Assembly: GCA_028554755.1 (NCBI GenBank)
Contig: JAPTOF010000002.1
Location: forward strand, 30,992,501-31,056,500
Direction of reading: 5' to 3'
Length of the DNA: 64,000 nt
Origin: Cordia subcordata
Taxonomy: Eukaryota > Streptophyta > Magnoliopsida > Boraginales > Cordiaceae
Position numbers and translations under genes: made by a program. Below, piece by piece: positions 1 through 12,380 of the stretch. Under the pieces are notes generated by a model. The model made no database searches. It saw nothing but the letters and a program-made list of their open reading frames with translations, and was not told the origin of the DNA. The stretch's first letter is position 1. Each line of letters starts with the position of its first letter.

Positions 1-531
1 TATTATTGGAAGGAGCTGCCAGAAGAGAATTTCATAAGAGAGGTTTCTGGGAGCTTTCTGTCATGGACCCATCATTCACCACATTGGTTTATTGGCTTTT
101 TCATGAGAACAACATTTTCTTGCTCTGTTTGTTTCACAACAGGTTGAATAACCAAAACTAAAGCCAATGAAGTAGCCTGGATAGAGATTTAGAGCATTTA
201 GGTGGTCTTTTGTGGATTAAATTGCTGATTACATTGCCTGCACTTAGTTTTCTAAACTCAAATGAAAGATTAGGCCACAGTGTGGGTTTGCGTATAATGT
301 TTGGAAACTTTGATAGAAAACTATCCTCATTGTTTGATTTGTGATATATTTGTGTTATTCTAGACCTAGTTGAATTGGTTCCTCCTTTCTTGGTTTAACT
401 TATCTGTACATGACTATTTATCTTCCTGTTTTTGCTGAAATTTTATTCCTAAAAAGAAAAAAGGTTATGCTTAACAATTCATTAATTGTTAGAAAAGTTG
501 TTCTCATTGGGTCTAAATCACTTGTACATAG
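1..531 (+). other. Probable intron upstream of the first visible SEC3 exon
   Basis: I see no exon of the exocyst gene here. The first recognisable SEC3 codons start at 532 after an acceptor AG at 530-531. Frames through this stretch do not give SEC3-like sequence, so it is read as the 3' part of an intron. Further upstream exons lie outside the window. Confidence 0.5.
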
Positions 532-3500
532 GTTTGCCACTCTTGCAACCCGTATGGAGCAGTACATCCAAGGACAATCGAGGGATTTAGTTGACCAGGC
601 ATACACGAAATTGGTGAGTACTTTCCTTTCACTATATCCTTATAAACACTAGGTCAAGGATTTAAGAAACAGATTATTGCAGATCGTAATCCTTATACGG
701 GGTTTTGTAACTTGTTAACCAAGTTATGCATATCTGCAAAGAGCAATCTGATATGATATTAACCTTGAAAAAACTACGTTAACACGGAAATTCAGTCTTA
801 TACTTGCTTTAACAACCCTCCCCCCCCCCCCCCCTTTCCTCCTCCTCCTCTCTCTTCTGTTCTCCTTCTTTCTTTCCAATATTGCACTGAAATTCCAAAT
901 AACAGATGCAATCCTCCCCAGCCCTCTGTATCGCAATATTTGTTGTATCATGTTGTAGATATTCTTATCTTTGGTATACATCACCGACGATTTGGTTTTA
1001 AAAGTTTGTGGTATTTTTTCACAGGTTACAATAATGTTTGTGACTTTGGACAAAATAGCTCAGGTAGACCCAAAATATGCAGATATTATGCTTTTGGAGA
1101 ACTATGCCGCATTTCAGAATAGGTATCAAAATAAGATACATGCACATTTTATGTCTTTAACTCAATTGCCATATTTGGTTCTGAGTCACCATGTCTGATT
1201 TCAATTGTTGCATCTTTATCATGCTCATTGAAATCATCTGCGTGCAGTCTATATGACCTTGCAAATGTCGTCCCTACTTTAGCTAAATTTTACCACCAAG
1301 CCAGTGAAGCCTATGAAACAGCATGCAAAAGCCATATCAATGTGATAATATACTATGTAAGACATCCCTTGTCTGGATCTTAATGACTGTATCTCTTTCT
1401 TCCTTCCATTTACTCTGAACTGTAAAACTATTCTTTTGGACTTGAAGAGATGCCTCACATCTACTCTTCATTTTCTCAATGACGCACATTTTCCCAACTT
1501 CCTGCATTACAGCAATTTGAACGACTCTTCCAGTTTGCTCGAAGAATCGAGGATTTGATGTTCACAATCGCCCCAGAGGAGGTATGTTTCTCACAATCGC
1601 ATATAATGTCTGTTTTCAGCTATTTGCATTCGCAATCAGATAGATAATCTGAGTTGTGTTTGCTCTTCTACTAGAATAAATGGCATTAGTCATGGCTTCT
1701 TGATCTTCCATTGGAATAAATCGAGTTGACAAAAACCTTTTTTTCCCTTGTACATGACTAAAGCCCCACTGGGGCATTGCAGTCTGTTAGCCCTTCTCTC
1801 CTCCTTTGCAGTGAGAAAACAAACAAAGCTAGCTACCAGCATGACAATTGCTGGAACTGTTTGAAATTAATATGTTCACAAATGCATGATGAAGCTTATG
1901 TTCACTTGTCTGCTGCACCATCCCAAAGTGTTACATCCAGAAGAAGAATAACATAGTAACACACATAACACTGATATGTCCGAAAATGTCAGATCCCCTT
2001 CCAAATTGGGTTGTCAAAAGTGGATCTTCGAAAGGTGGTGAAGTCCAGTTTATCTGGGGTAAGTTATTCACCTTTAGAATTGGTTATGCCCAACTGCTGA
2101 GTGGTTTGCTGACTGCTTAATTGATTATACAGGTTGACAAGTCCATCAGTGCGATGTACAAAAAATTACAGAAAAACTTAACCTCAGAAGAGTTGTTACC
2201 TTCACTTTGGGATAAATGCAAGGTAGGTTATGACTTCATTGGGCAAACAGTGTGCTATTGAAAATTGGGAGGCAAGTCTAATGATTTACACCCATTGGTT
2301 AATTAGTTGAATGGTCAAATGAATGAAAGTTATGATAATAGAGGCAAAGAACCTTATGCCTTTAGGCCACTCAACATGGGTCACAACCTAACTCTTCCAT
2401 GCCTGCCTCCTACTATCCCAAAAAAAAGGAAAAGAAGAAGAAGAAGAAGAAGAAGAAGAAGAAGGAAAAGAAAAAGAAAAAAAGGAGTTTGGGGAAATTG
2501 CATAAAAAGGTGTGTCTATGTCTTACTTTACCTTTTTACATTGACAAAAAGATGCAACTTTGAATAATCAGAAAAGAACTGGCACACAATTTATCTCAAG
2601 CTAAAAGTTCTGGTGGTTAACAAAGTTTTTGTGCACAAAGCTTTTAGCCCCAATTTATTTTTCCTCTGTGGGCAATCACCCATGCACATTGGATTATGAA
2701 GCCCTTCCTTTTATTTGTCATAAAAGCTGGTCTTTTGTGCAAAGTGGGCATCTTATGTCTCCCTATGGAGTACCATGTTTGTTGTAACTTTATGTTGTAA
2801 TACTCCAAATGGATATCTGTAATGAAGAAGTACATTTCTGACCCACTACTCATTGTGTCTGATTATTGAAGATTTTCTGGGTAAGAACACCTAGCAGAGT
2901 ATTCAGATCATGTTTTGTTTATCAAGAAAGCAAATTTGAAGTTATTCAAGGGAAGTCATGAGCTTGGTTCAATCCGGAAACCAATTTGATCATACGAGCT
3001 ATGCTTTTTGTATGCTTTTTGCTTGCTTTTATTCAGTGGAAATAAAAATCTCCAATCCCTTCTAGTCTGGCTTATGCCAAGGCTGCTGTATGTGCTATAG
3101 TGAAAATATTTCCTTCAAGTCAAAATATCACCTTCTGTATTATGAAGATGGGAAATCATTTTGCAATTTGAGTTTCCTTCAGTAAATTATATGGTCTTAT
3201 AGTGTGTTTGGGTGATCTTATTTTAAGATGTTTATTCTATTAAAATGAGGATACATCTTATAAGATTTAAAACATCTTATCACATGCATCCTATTAATAA
3301 ACTATGCATTTTATCTTATAAGAAATAAGCAATCTATCCTTATTTTTTATGACTATAGAAGTATGGTTTGTTTTGAGTTTTGACAGAATGAATGTGATAA
3401 TATATCTTAAATCTTGTAAGATCTATCCTCATTTCAATAGGATAAGTATCTTAAAATAAGATAATTCCAAACACATTAGTAAGAGCACTAGATAAGTTCC

Positions 3501-3744
3501 CCTTGTGTGCTATAAAAGATGGGGAGTCATTTTCAACCTGTGTTTGCTGCATTTGAAACACATTTGTTCTTCAGGATGTGATTAAAGAATTTTCCTGTTT
3601 AAACGTCTAACTCGTGCTTTGTAATTCTGGCAGAAGGAGTTCCTAGACAAGTACGACAGCTTTGTACAACTTGTAGCCAAGGTCTACCCTACTGAAACCA
3701 TCCCATCTGTTGCAGAGATGAGTGGGCTTTTGGCATCCATGTAG
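532..3744 (+). CDS. SEC3A: Exocyst complex component SEC3 (SEC3A-like), C-terminal exons, 5' partial
   Basis: SEC3 is the landmark subunit of the octameric exocyst that tethers secretory vesicles to the plasma membrane. Seven exons join in frame: 532-613, 1025-1122, 1248-1356, 1513-1581, 1993-2058, 2133-2222 and 3634-3744, giving about 207 C-terminal residues. All introns have GT-AG ends. The translation matches my memory of plant SEC3[19 protein letters not shown] in the first exon, [10 protein letters not shown] and [18 protein letters not shown] in the middle, then [19 protein letters not shown], and a final exon ending in GLLASM before TAG. This is the end of the Sec3 C-terminal helical domain. 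No frame disruption is seen, so the gene looks intact here. The last intron is long (about 1.4 kb) and holds a MITE. Which of two SEC3 paralogues this is cannot be decided. Family call is firm; exon edges are inferred. Confidence 0.9.
2420..2483 (+). repeat. Purine-only A/AAG microsatellite in SEC3 last intron
   Basis: A run of A and G only, built mainly of AAG triplets, lies in the final intron. An open frame through it encodes Arg/Lys repeats but is intronic and not a gene. Confidence 0.8.
3200..3479. mobile_element. MITE with long terminal inverted repeats inside SEC3 last intron
   Basis: About 280 bp with imperfect inverted ends of roughly 95 bp. The left end begins TAGTGTGTTTGG and continues with a TCTTATTTTAAGAT block. 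The reverse complement of the right end reads CTAATGTGTTTGG followed by the same block. It has no coding capacity. TTA or TAA trinucleotides flank both sides, but the exact target duplication is ambiguous, so the superfamily is not certain (Tourist/PIF-Harbinger-like is most likely). Confidence 0.7.
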
Positions 3745-4558
3745 AGAAGTTGCTGTTCTCCAAAACAATAGTTCATTTTCTGGTATCGAGTTGTCGACCT
3801 TAGTAGATTTTCCATTCTTTTGGCACAAATTCATTTGTTAAGCAAACCAGTTCCAGTTGGCAGGTTGAAGGTTTGCAGTTGTCTTCAAACGGCTTAGGTA
3901 GTCGTTAGCTAGCTAACACGACTCGGTGGAACTGGTCCACGTGAAAAGAAAATAAAGTTGAAGAATTCTAAATAATATCATTTATTGCAGGAAGCTAAAC
4001 CTGCATTTCTGAATTGGTACCTGATGCTCACCATTTTCATGCCAATATTTTGCAAATTTCTGCTAGTTTGTGTGTTTGATTTATCAATCTTTTTGGTGTG
4101 GCATGTTTCTTGGAGAAAAATATGCATATGATTGTAGTGGTAGTTGAAGCATGTTTATGATTCCAGAGCTGAGATCATTTTATTATAACCAATACCGCGT
4201 GTAATAAGCAAACTAAAACTGAAAATTGAAGTGTTATTAAACAATGTTATTTAACCAAATAATATAACAAAAAGCCAATAGGCACTATGATTAATTGACC
4301 TTACTAATTCCTTCTATGGTTGTACCGTCTTCCCTAGCAGGATTGAGAAATTTACAACTGTACAATTTCTGTAGGATTTGCACAAAATTGCATTTTGTAT
4401 GTGAAGCTTTTTTCGTTTCTTTTTAAGCTGCACCGGCTAGCTGCGCGGAAGAGACAACCATTGACATGAATGAGTGACATCGAGCTAGTTCGGTTTTTAA
4501 CCAAATGTGTGCTTTTCCATTCCAGAAGTACTAGATGCAAAGTTCACGATTGTTGCCT
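3745..4558. other. Convergent 3' intergenic region
   Basis: The 3' flanks of two genes that converge here: SEC3 on the plus strand and UPF0114 on the minus strand. AT-rich. Short open frames between 4352 and 4558 lack recognisable features. No other gene is seen. Confidence 0.6.
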
Positions 4559-6072
4559 TCATGGTGTGGTGCTGCCCATGGTAAGCCTTGAGAGGAGGAA
4601 TGTGCCAGCTGAGGAAACAAATACAGCTCCAGCAAAACAAGCAAGGTCTAGACCAGTGACAAGGGGTATACTCTTGAACTTCTCCATCACTCCCACTTGG
4701 AGTAGCATTAACACTGCTTGCCCAATTTTTAATTTTGCTTGCATAACTGACCGCACCCCAAGCGATGATGGTAGAGCCTGAAAGAACATGGTACTAGTCA
4801 TGAGAAATTCTCATCATTTTATTCACTTATTGAAGATAATATACTAACTTAATCCTCTGAAAACGTTATAATATTACTAGAGATATTAATTGTAAGGAGT
4901 AATTATTTGGAATTAATTGTATTGTAACTTCTCACCATAATGATATCTCACATAAAGATATACTATTGTGAAGAAAACAATACCTTGAGATAAGGAAACT
5001 CATATAAGCTAAACCCCTCACGCTGGGATTGTTTCTCCGATCCCACAAACATAACATATATGCTCATCCCAAAGGTAAGCATTGCTGTTCCCACCAGGAA
5101 CATATCTGTAGTAAAATTTAGTTGCTATGTTAGAATACTAGCAGCCAAAGAATCAGGAAAAAGGATCACTGAAATGTGAAAATGAAGAAGAAAGGAGATT
5201 TATTAATATATACCTAAGGCTTCAATTAGTAGCTGCATAATATGTCCTTGATCTGAACTTTGGGTAAGCACATGAAGATATTGTAGATAGGATTCTAATA
5301 CTAAAAAGCAACCCTGCAAGAACAAGAATTGATGCTCTAATAAATATACATACACAAATTCTTTTTCTTTAACTTAGGTGTCAACATATGTAAAAGTAGT
5401 CATCGAACAATTTCTTTTTTCTGTTTTTCCTTTTAAATTAAAATTATATATTTACCTCTGCAAAACATAATACTGAACCTAATAAAGATCCGGCTACTGC
5501 AAACAGTGTAAAGAATCGGCAATCAATTATGACCTGCACAATGAGATGTCACAAATTGAGATATGGCTCATGACCTCGAGTGAGCCCGATATTTTCTTCT
5601 ACACAGCAGAAGTTATGTGTACCGGACAATTTTTTAAACTATAATAAAAATCTAGATAAATTATATTCCTAATTGTGAAAAGGGGTTAGAGTACCTTCTC
5701 TACAAACATCTGGACGTACAATTTCCACGGCCTGCTTTTCGTAACAAACTTTAATTTCTGAAGAACAAAATCTACAAAATTTCCTAGTAGAAAAGCCAAA
5801 TCCAGCACCCCTTTGTCCATCTTTGTTTCCGTGGTAACCTCAAACTGTGAAGCCGGGCGAAGTGCTTTTGCTGCTGTCAGCTGCCTATCACCGCCACTAC
5901 CCCCTGGAGGCCTAGTCCCTGATGATCCATTGAAGCCTGCCTTGCTTATGCAGCTTAATTTCAAAGTCTTGGACAACAATATTGATACATTATGGTTCGT
6001 ATTTGAAAATGAATAACAAGGTTGTCTGAGACCCAATGGTGTAGACATGCGTAACAACCTCGTGGCTGACAT
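4559..6072 (-). CDS. UPF0114 family plastid membrane protein
   Basis: Five exons on the minus strand join in frame to 298 residues: 5695-6072, 5456-5533, 5214-5313, 4984-5105 and 4559-4777, all with GT-AG introns. Residues 1 to about 70 are Ser/Thr/Arg-rich and look like a chloroplast transit peptide. The body has four hydrophobic segments: LDLAFLLGNFVDFVL in exon 1, FFTLFAVAGSLLGSVLCF in exon 2, a segment ending MSIYVMFVG in exon 4, and ACFAGAVFVSSAGTFLL near the C-terminus. Order and spacing fit the YqhA/UPF0114 family, whose plant members are predicted plastid membrane proteins of unclear biochemical role. The start is the ATG at 6072, which places the transit peptide first. No lesions are seen. 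G-box motifs lie upstream. The family is assigned from recall of its multi-span layout; the function is unknown. Confidence 0.8.
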
Positions 6073-6380
6073 GAAAGGACTGCTGCTAAATTAGCCCTTT
6101 CTTTTTGTTTTTTGGTTTCGTCGAAGGTTAAAGCCAGTTATACTTAGAAAAATAGAAATGGCCTTTGGAGTTGTTGGAGAAATAGATGGCGGAGATGTTG
6201 TCTGCTTACATACATGGTTATGACCACTTGGTACATGCAAAAATGTACGAAGATTCGAAGGATATTAGCTTCGGTTGTCCTTATGACGTAGGTGATCTTT
6301 TTCTTGCCTTTTTCCTTTACTTTTTAATTTCCTTTCCCCCCTTCAAGTTCCAATTTCCAAACAATTTTGAGCTTGAATCT

Positions 6381-6575
6381 CACGTGGCAATCACGGCATG
6401 TGGGTCCAGGAAAGCCGTGAGCCGAACACGTTGCAGTCGGTATCTTTCTGTGGACTTTTATTGGTCTGCACATTTTGCATCGTCCGTTTTTTAGTCATAG
6501 GAAAAACGCATGAAAAATCGAGTTAACGTGGTTGAAAAGTAAACGTGGGCTTCTAGTTAGAAGTCAGTCCACGTG
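6381..6575 (-). promoter_or_regulatory. Two CACGTG G-boxes upstream of the UPF0114 gene
   Basis: Perfect CACGTG palindromes occur at 6381-6386 and 6570-6575, about 310 and 500 bp upstream of the ATG. G-boxes bind bZIP and bHLH factors and are common in light- or ABA-responsive promoters. Regulation here is inference only. Confidence 0.4.
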
Positions 6576-6735
6576 CATGAATTTGGCTTCGTTGCATCTA
6601 GATGCTTGCTTGTTACTTTTTCTCCGCGGTCTTTGGGAAGAATTTATGCATTCTGAAGTACTAGAACATTTGACATTAACAATGCGACATCCCCCGAAAT
6701 AGTAAAATGATAGTTACAAAATAGTATTCATCGGA

Positions 6736-6894
6736 GGATTTCTTTTCACCGCTCCCAATTCGATAAGAATTTGTTTTAACTTTAATGTCATTTGAAAATA
6801 CTTTATACTTAAAAAAAAAAAAAAAATTCACCACTTCTGACTCGATATGAGTTTTTTTCAACTTTAATGTGCTTTGAAAATACCTTAAATTTTA
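6736..6894. repeat. Degenerate tandem duplication, unit about 85 bp
   Basis: Two copies, near 6745-6813 and 6827-6894, each begin TTCACC and end around TTTGAAAATAC. A poly(A) run separates them. No gene lies in it. Confidence 0.6.
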
Positions 6895-9092
6895 AAAAGA
6901 AAAAGACTTCTGCCTCCTCTTACTCCGAGAAAGGTTCTAAAGTATTTATTTAGTCTTAAAAGAAAGAAAAAAAGAAATGGTAACATGTTTCAATTTTACA
7001 TTAATATTAATATCATGGGTATTTGTAGAGAAGTCCTGATTCAACTTACCCTATAAAACACATTATTTTGGAATCATATGTGACTGCAATATTACCAATT
7101 TGTACACCAACGGAGCTCGTAATATAAACATAATTATTCCTATAATATTGTAACGGACGAGACTGAAAATTAACGTACATACCAGTGTCACTGGATACCA
7201 GAAAGATCTTGGTAAGAATATAATCGGAGATGGGCCCTGTTTACGTAAAACTGACATAAACAAAAAAAGCCTAGATGACTTTGTGGCCCATTGAAAACTC
7301 TTAAGCCCAATAGAGCTTATCTTACTCTATCAAACACATGAGCCCATTAGAAAAAACCAACTACCAGAAATTTGCTCATCGATTCTGCCGCCAGACACCC
7401 AAACCGCCGGCGACCTCTCCGTCGAAGAGAAAGTCCCCGGTGGCGTGTACTGTCGACCTTGTAAGCAACACTATGCAACCACTTTTCTTTTTTCAATCAA
7501 CTGGTCAGCTATCTCTTGGCCTCTTGCAGTTCGTACTGCTTATTTTTCCTTTTGTAATCTTTCTTGCTAATTGTTCATCAAACGATTGTCTTTCTTTGCC
7601 AATCGGCTGACAGCTTGTATAGTATCCTATCAACTGATTCTTGATTCTCAGTTCACAGTTTATGACTCATTTGCTTATCTACTTGTCTTTAGTTGGGACA
7701 CCCAGACTCTTAGAGTTATCACTTAAGCTTGTAGGGAGGATTTGATTATATTTGCTTTTATTGTGTTGACACGCTCTCACGTGCTTGAGTTATTTGTTTA
7801 GAAGTTTACATGTGAACAATCGTAATATTTTTAAATGGAATGGATGGCGGTGAGGATTGAACCTGAGGTTATTTGATTTCTAGGATCTGATATCGTATTA
7901 GGTGACCACCTCATCTAAAAGCTTAAGCATGTAGAGGGATTTAGTTATATTTATTTATTGTATTAACATAGATGGCAAGGTGTGATATATAGCAGTCATG
8001 GGCTCATGGCCTTAGGCATATTGTACTTCATGGTATCAGCTGTTTTAAAGTAGTATCAGATGCCATGACATCAGTTGCATCAGTGCCACGCAATACAGTA
8101 TAATTGGCATTTTGCATTGCATCAGTACTGAGGCACAGTATCATTTGCAATCTATTGTATTAGTGCTATTACATAGTATTTTTGTTATATGGTAATATCA
8201 CGGCTGTATTCTGTCAGACTGGGCCTATGGAATTGTTGCAATTGTTCGCTTGATTTATTGTCTCATATGGATTCTCGGCTCCTGTTATCATGATTGATAC
8301 TCTATTGGCTTCATATTGTAAATTGTTTATCGGATAGTTTGCTTAATTGGTTATTGCGGATTTATTCCCGGTAATCCTTCTTACTAAGCATCCTTTCACT
8401 TATTCTGTTGTACTTGTGTTCTTTTGCAGAAACCAGGATTAGTGAGCTGTCATGGAGACACGGGTTTGAAATTACCTTGTGTAATCAGTCTCAGAATTCA
8501 TTTGGTATTTGAGAGTTGCTTGTAACTATTATAGGGTTCTAATATTGGGATATTCTGTGGCTTTATAATTGCATATGGAGAAAATACTTGAATTGTTAAT
8601 GTAGCCGCTCTGGTTATAGGTTTGAGGAGATCTAGTTATTTGCATTGTGGTTATAGAGCCTTGCGGGCTTGGGCTCGCAGCGGTCACAATCCCATGAGGG
8701 CATGACAGTAACATATTGTGTTATAGTTGTTTTTGTTTGTTGAACTATGTAGCTTCAGTGATTTTTCTGGATATCATTGCCGAAAGTATCACTTTGATAA
8801 TTAATTTCAGAAACAATCTCTTGATTTCTAAAATAGAATTTGAGAAAAGAATATCTTAATTGTTTCGATGTCAAAAACTCACTGGTGTATCTTCTAATAA
8901 AGTGAAATTTCACAATTCATTCAATGTTAGCATTGGATGACTCTGGCTGCATTTTCTATTACCAAACGCATTTTTCTGAATGAGCTCACTGGTGCGTTCT
9001 TTTGTTTGGTTTCCAACTCTTTAGGAAGTAAACCATGAAGAAGTTTGATTAGAACAGTATTTCAATATATGATTGAGGGAACTCCCCCAATC
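6895..9092 (+). other. Intergenic region and probable non-coding 5' exon(s) of the octanoyltransferase gene
   Basis: A GC-richer stretch at about 7385-7460 ends at a good donor (GTAAGC at 7461), and AG acceptors follow at 8430 and near 9023. This looks like 5' UTR splicing of the downstream gene. An open frame from 7338 would join the enzyme frame in the wrong phase and is not used. Nothing else gene-like is seen. Confidence 0.35.
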
Positions 9093-11221
9093 ATGGTTGT
9101 CTCAGTGAGCCCTGTTCTGAGTTTGATCCCAATATTTAGTTTATCAAAAAGAAGGCATAATAGTCAGACTTCCCTTGTGAAATCAACAACACTGGTGACT
9201 TGTGGGGCAATAAGAAGGTAACTTTAACTTGCATAACTTTTCACACAAGTTCCACTTTTTTTGAGTTCTGGAAACTTTATAGTGATGACTATGTTTTTCA
9301 CTTGTGTATTAGGTGTGAGTGTTATGATTTACATGGAGAATTAGTTCCTTATGCCAAGTCATGGTCTTGGCAGAAGTCCATTGTCAAAGAGAGAAAAGAA
9401 TTAATTAGACAAAATGAAGATTTTTCGGACACACTGATTATTTTGCAACATCGGCCTGTCTATACATTGGGAACTGGTAGTTCAGAAGAATACCTTAGTT
9501 TTGACGTAGAAAAAGCCCCTTTTGATATATATCGAACTGAACGTGGTGGTGAAGTTACGTATCATGGTCCAGGTCAGGTAAATTCAGCTCTCTTAGCATT
9601 TTTCATGTGATGATTTTGTTTGTAAGGTTGGGTAAATTCAGGTCTCTCGGCATTTTTTATGTGGTGACTTTGTTTGGAGTATATAGAGTTAAGTATCTAA
9701 TACTCGTAGTCTGATATTTATCATTCATGATAATACGTCTATACATCAATGGAACACTGAAGGATGAAATTGTAGAATCTTCAAATTCTTTTTATTTTCT
9801 TTTATTTTTTTTTCCAGAAAAATATCTGATGCCACTGAACTTCTTACTGGTATGATCTAGAGGAGATAAGAATTCAAAATTTGGGATAGCTATATTCTTA
9901 TAGATGAAATCTGAGAATGCCAAAGCCTTGCTGGATAGTTGGTGAAATGCTGGCTTGTATCCCACTGAATGACATTCAGTTGAAGAATCTAGGAATTTCT
10001 TATCAAATGTGAGAAATTGTGGGTTTATAGATTTTATTATCAAATAACATCTTTGTAGCTTAGTTCCATGTGTATTGATGGTACCACGTTGAATTTCTAA
10101 CTTCTTATGTACTTTTGTTGTATTGTAGCTAGTTATGTACCCTATAATGAATCTCAGATATCACAGGATGGATCTTCATTGGTACCTTAGGACACTTGAA
10201 GAGTTGGTAATTCATGTTCTGTCCTCAACATTCCTTATTAAAGCTTCTCGACTTGAGGGCTTAACTGGTGTTTGGGTTGGTATGTTTGTATTCCTTTAGT
10301 CAGTTATTTTGCTGTTCAATTAGGCAAACCATGGTGATAGATTCACTTTATCTTGATTTATTAAATGCTTGAGTATGGGAGGAACTTTGTGTTCGTAATA
10401 ATCTTAAGAAGGAATTTCATTGATATTGCTGCTTTTGAATCTCTTGAATGTCACAAGTGTGCAGTTCATTTTCACAAAATAGTGATGCAGTTATACATGT
10501 GTTTTTTATCACAGTGTCATAATGATGGCAAATGAGTTTCTTCTTGTCTTCTCACCAGTTAAAACTATTGTGTCACATCACCTTGAAGTTTTGGGCATAG
10601 TACCCTTCTCCCTTCTCCTCCCTCTCTACTCCCTGCCTCTTTCCTTCTCCCAACAAAAGGTTAAAAACGAACTTTGTAGGTAAACAGCTCCATTTCCCAC
10701 GTTTCTGTTTAGCATTACTTTCTAGTGGTAATTTAAGGTAAATGTCACTATTCTCAGAGGTAACAGAATCCTTTTTGTGGCTAGCAGATCCCTCGGCGAT
10801 GAATTATTCCTTCCATGTTGAGAGGTTAAAAAAGAAAAAAAAAAAAAAAGAAGGTACAAGTCTAATGCCTTGAATTCCTGCAGGAAATCAGAAACTTGCA
10901 GCCATTGGTATAAAAGTGTCAGAGTGGGTGACATATCATGGCTTGGCATTGAATGTCACCACGGATTTAACACCATTTAATTTGATTGTCCCATGTGGCA
11001 TCCAAGATCGTCAAGTTGGAAGCATAAAGGGGCTACTGGGAGAATCTCCATCATCTAATGGATGTGGAGCACAAAGTAATCGTCAAACTGATGACTTCCA
11101 ACTGATTGATGTTGTGTGTAAATCGTTGATTAAGGAATTTGCTGAAGTTTTCCAAGTTGATTTGCACAATAAACCTATTCCACAGGGAGTTCTTGAAGAT
11201 AAACAATCAAACACATATTGA
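9093..11221 (+). CDS. LIP2P: Octanoyltransferase (LipB family), plastidial LIP2p type
   Basis: Moves octanoyl groups from acyl carrier protein to lipoyl domains, the first step of lipoate synthesis for plastid pyruvate dehydrogenase. Exons 9093-9217, 9313-9577, 10129-10279 and 10884-11221 join in frame to 292 residues. The start at 9093 gives a basic, Ser/Thr-rich N-terminus ([20 protein letters not shown]) typical of a transit peptide, then runs in phase into [13 protein letters not shown]. LipB signatures are intact: [12 protein letters not shown] at about 119-130, the conserved Lys in QKLAAIG (about 184) and the catalytic Cys in IVPCG (about 218). The length fits plant LIP2p enzymes. All introns are GT-AG. 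A mitochondrial LIP2 is the alternative; the long N-terminal extension and CECYD start favour the plastid form. Confidence 0.88.
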
Positions 11222-12380
11222 ACATGCACAGTAACCCTATACAGCATGTATTGTGCGTAACACTAAATATCCAAGAAATGTTTTGATGTAGTTCTATTTT
11301 TACCCCTTTTAAATTGTGTTATGTTTGCTGAAGCAATGACCTGGTACAAACTTGTGACCAATTATCTTGTTTCTGGCCAGGTTCTTCTAAAATGGATGTT
11401 ATAAAATTTTTAAAATCTGCTTAAGAATTTGTCATTGGTTTTTTTTTTTTTTTCACAAAGTTAAGTCATGGTTTAAATCTTCCTTTTTGTTTATGTATAT
11501 TCGCCAATGCCTTTGAATGTACAAAGAAATGAATTAAGCCCTTCTCTTCTGATCATATGCTCTTAATTTTGAACTTCCATTTTCCTTATTTCCAGTTTTT
11601 CTATTATAATATCACACTTCCGTGCAGCAGGGTGTTGAATAATCAGTTGTTCTTTGAAGTTTTTGATGTAAATTACCTGCTCTGTGGAGTAAAATAGTGT
11701 TACTTAGAAGCAGCAGGAAGGTTGTGTTTACAATTGTTCCCAAAGCTCTCCGCTAAGTTGCCTATTTTTGGTACTCACAATTGTTTCTGTTCGTGAACTA
11801 GCAGTTTCTATACTTTCAACACCAATATTTCTATAGTTATACCATTTTAGGATTCTCATAGTGTAAACATTGAATGCTTCCCTTCGAAGTAATTCACGAC
11901 TCTGCAGTTTGAAACATCTTTGCCTACCAGGAAGCAAACTGCCAATTGAAGTGTTTAGAGAAACACAGAGATAACATACAAAAATCTTAAGTTATGGAGT
12001 CCAGTGGTAGATCTACAGTAAGCTGACATTTGGGAAAGCAGAAAGTGCAAAAGAGAGATCCCCGGGTGGAAACTTTCACTGCTTGTAAGGAGGTGTATTT
12101 TTTATAGGTTGCAAGATGTGATAATGCAAAGCTAGTCCAAGATTGTGAGCAGAACACACTGAGAAAAAAAGGCATACTTATTTCTCTTTCAGCATCAAGG
12201 AGTCACTAATTGCTGCTTCAGCTGACTTAACAGTATGTTCATTCTCCTCAAATTTGAGCTAATCTAGTTCTCTAGAAACACATGTGGATGTCTCTGGCTG
12301 GTGGATAGATGTAAAAGCTGTACAAGTGTGTTGGCATTTGCATGATAATTCTGCGATACCAAGAAAATTGCAGTCTTACA
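11222..12380. other. Convergent intergenic region between LIP2P and the WAKL gene
   Basis: The 3' sides of two genes. AT-rich with a T run near 11440. Minus-strand open frames at 11728-12175 show no recognisable motif. No other gene is supported. Confidence 0.55.

Noticed and set aside
2307..2567. Arg/Lys-repeat open frame
   Set aside because: It is a translation of an AAG microsatellite inside a SEC3 intron.
7338..7610. Open frame starting ATG 7338 as first coding exon of the octanoyltransferase
   Set aside because: It reaches the donor at 7461 in phase 0, but the enzyme body at 9313 needs phase 2. The exon at 9093-9217 fits in phase and supplies a transit peptide.
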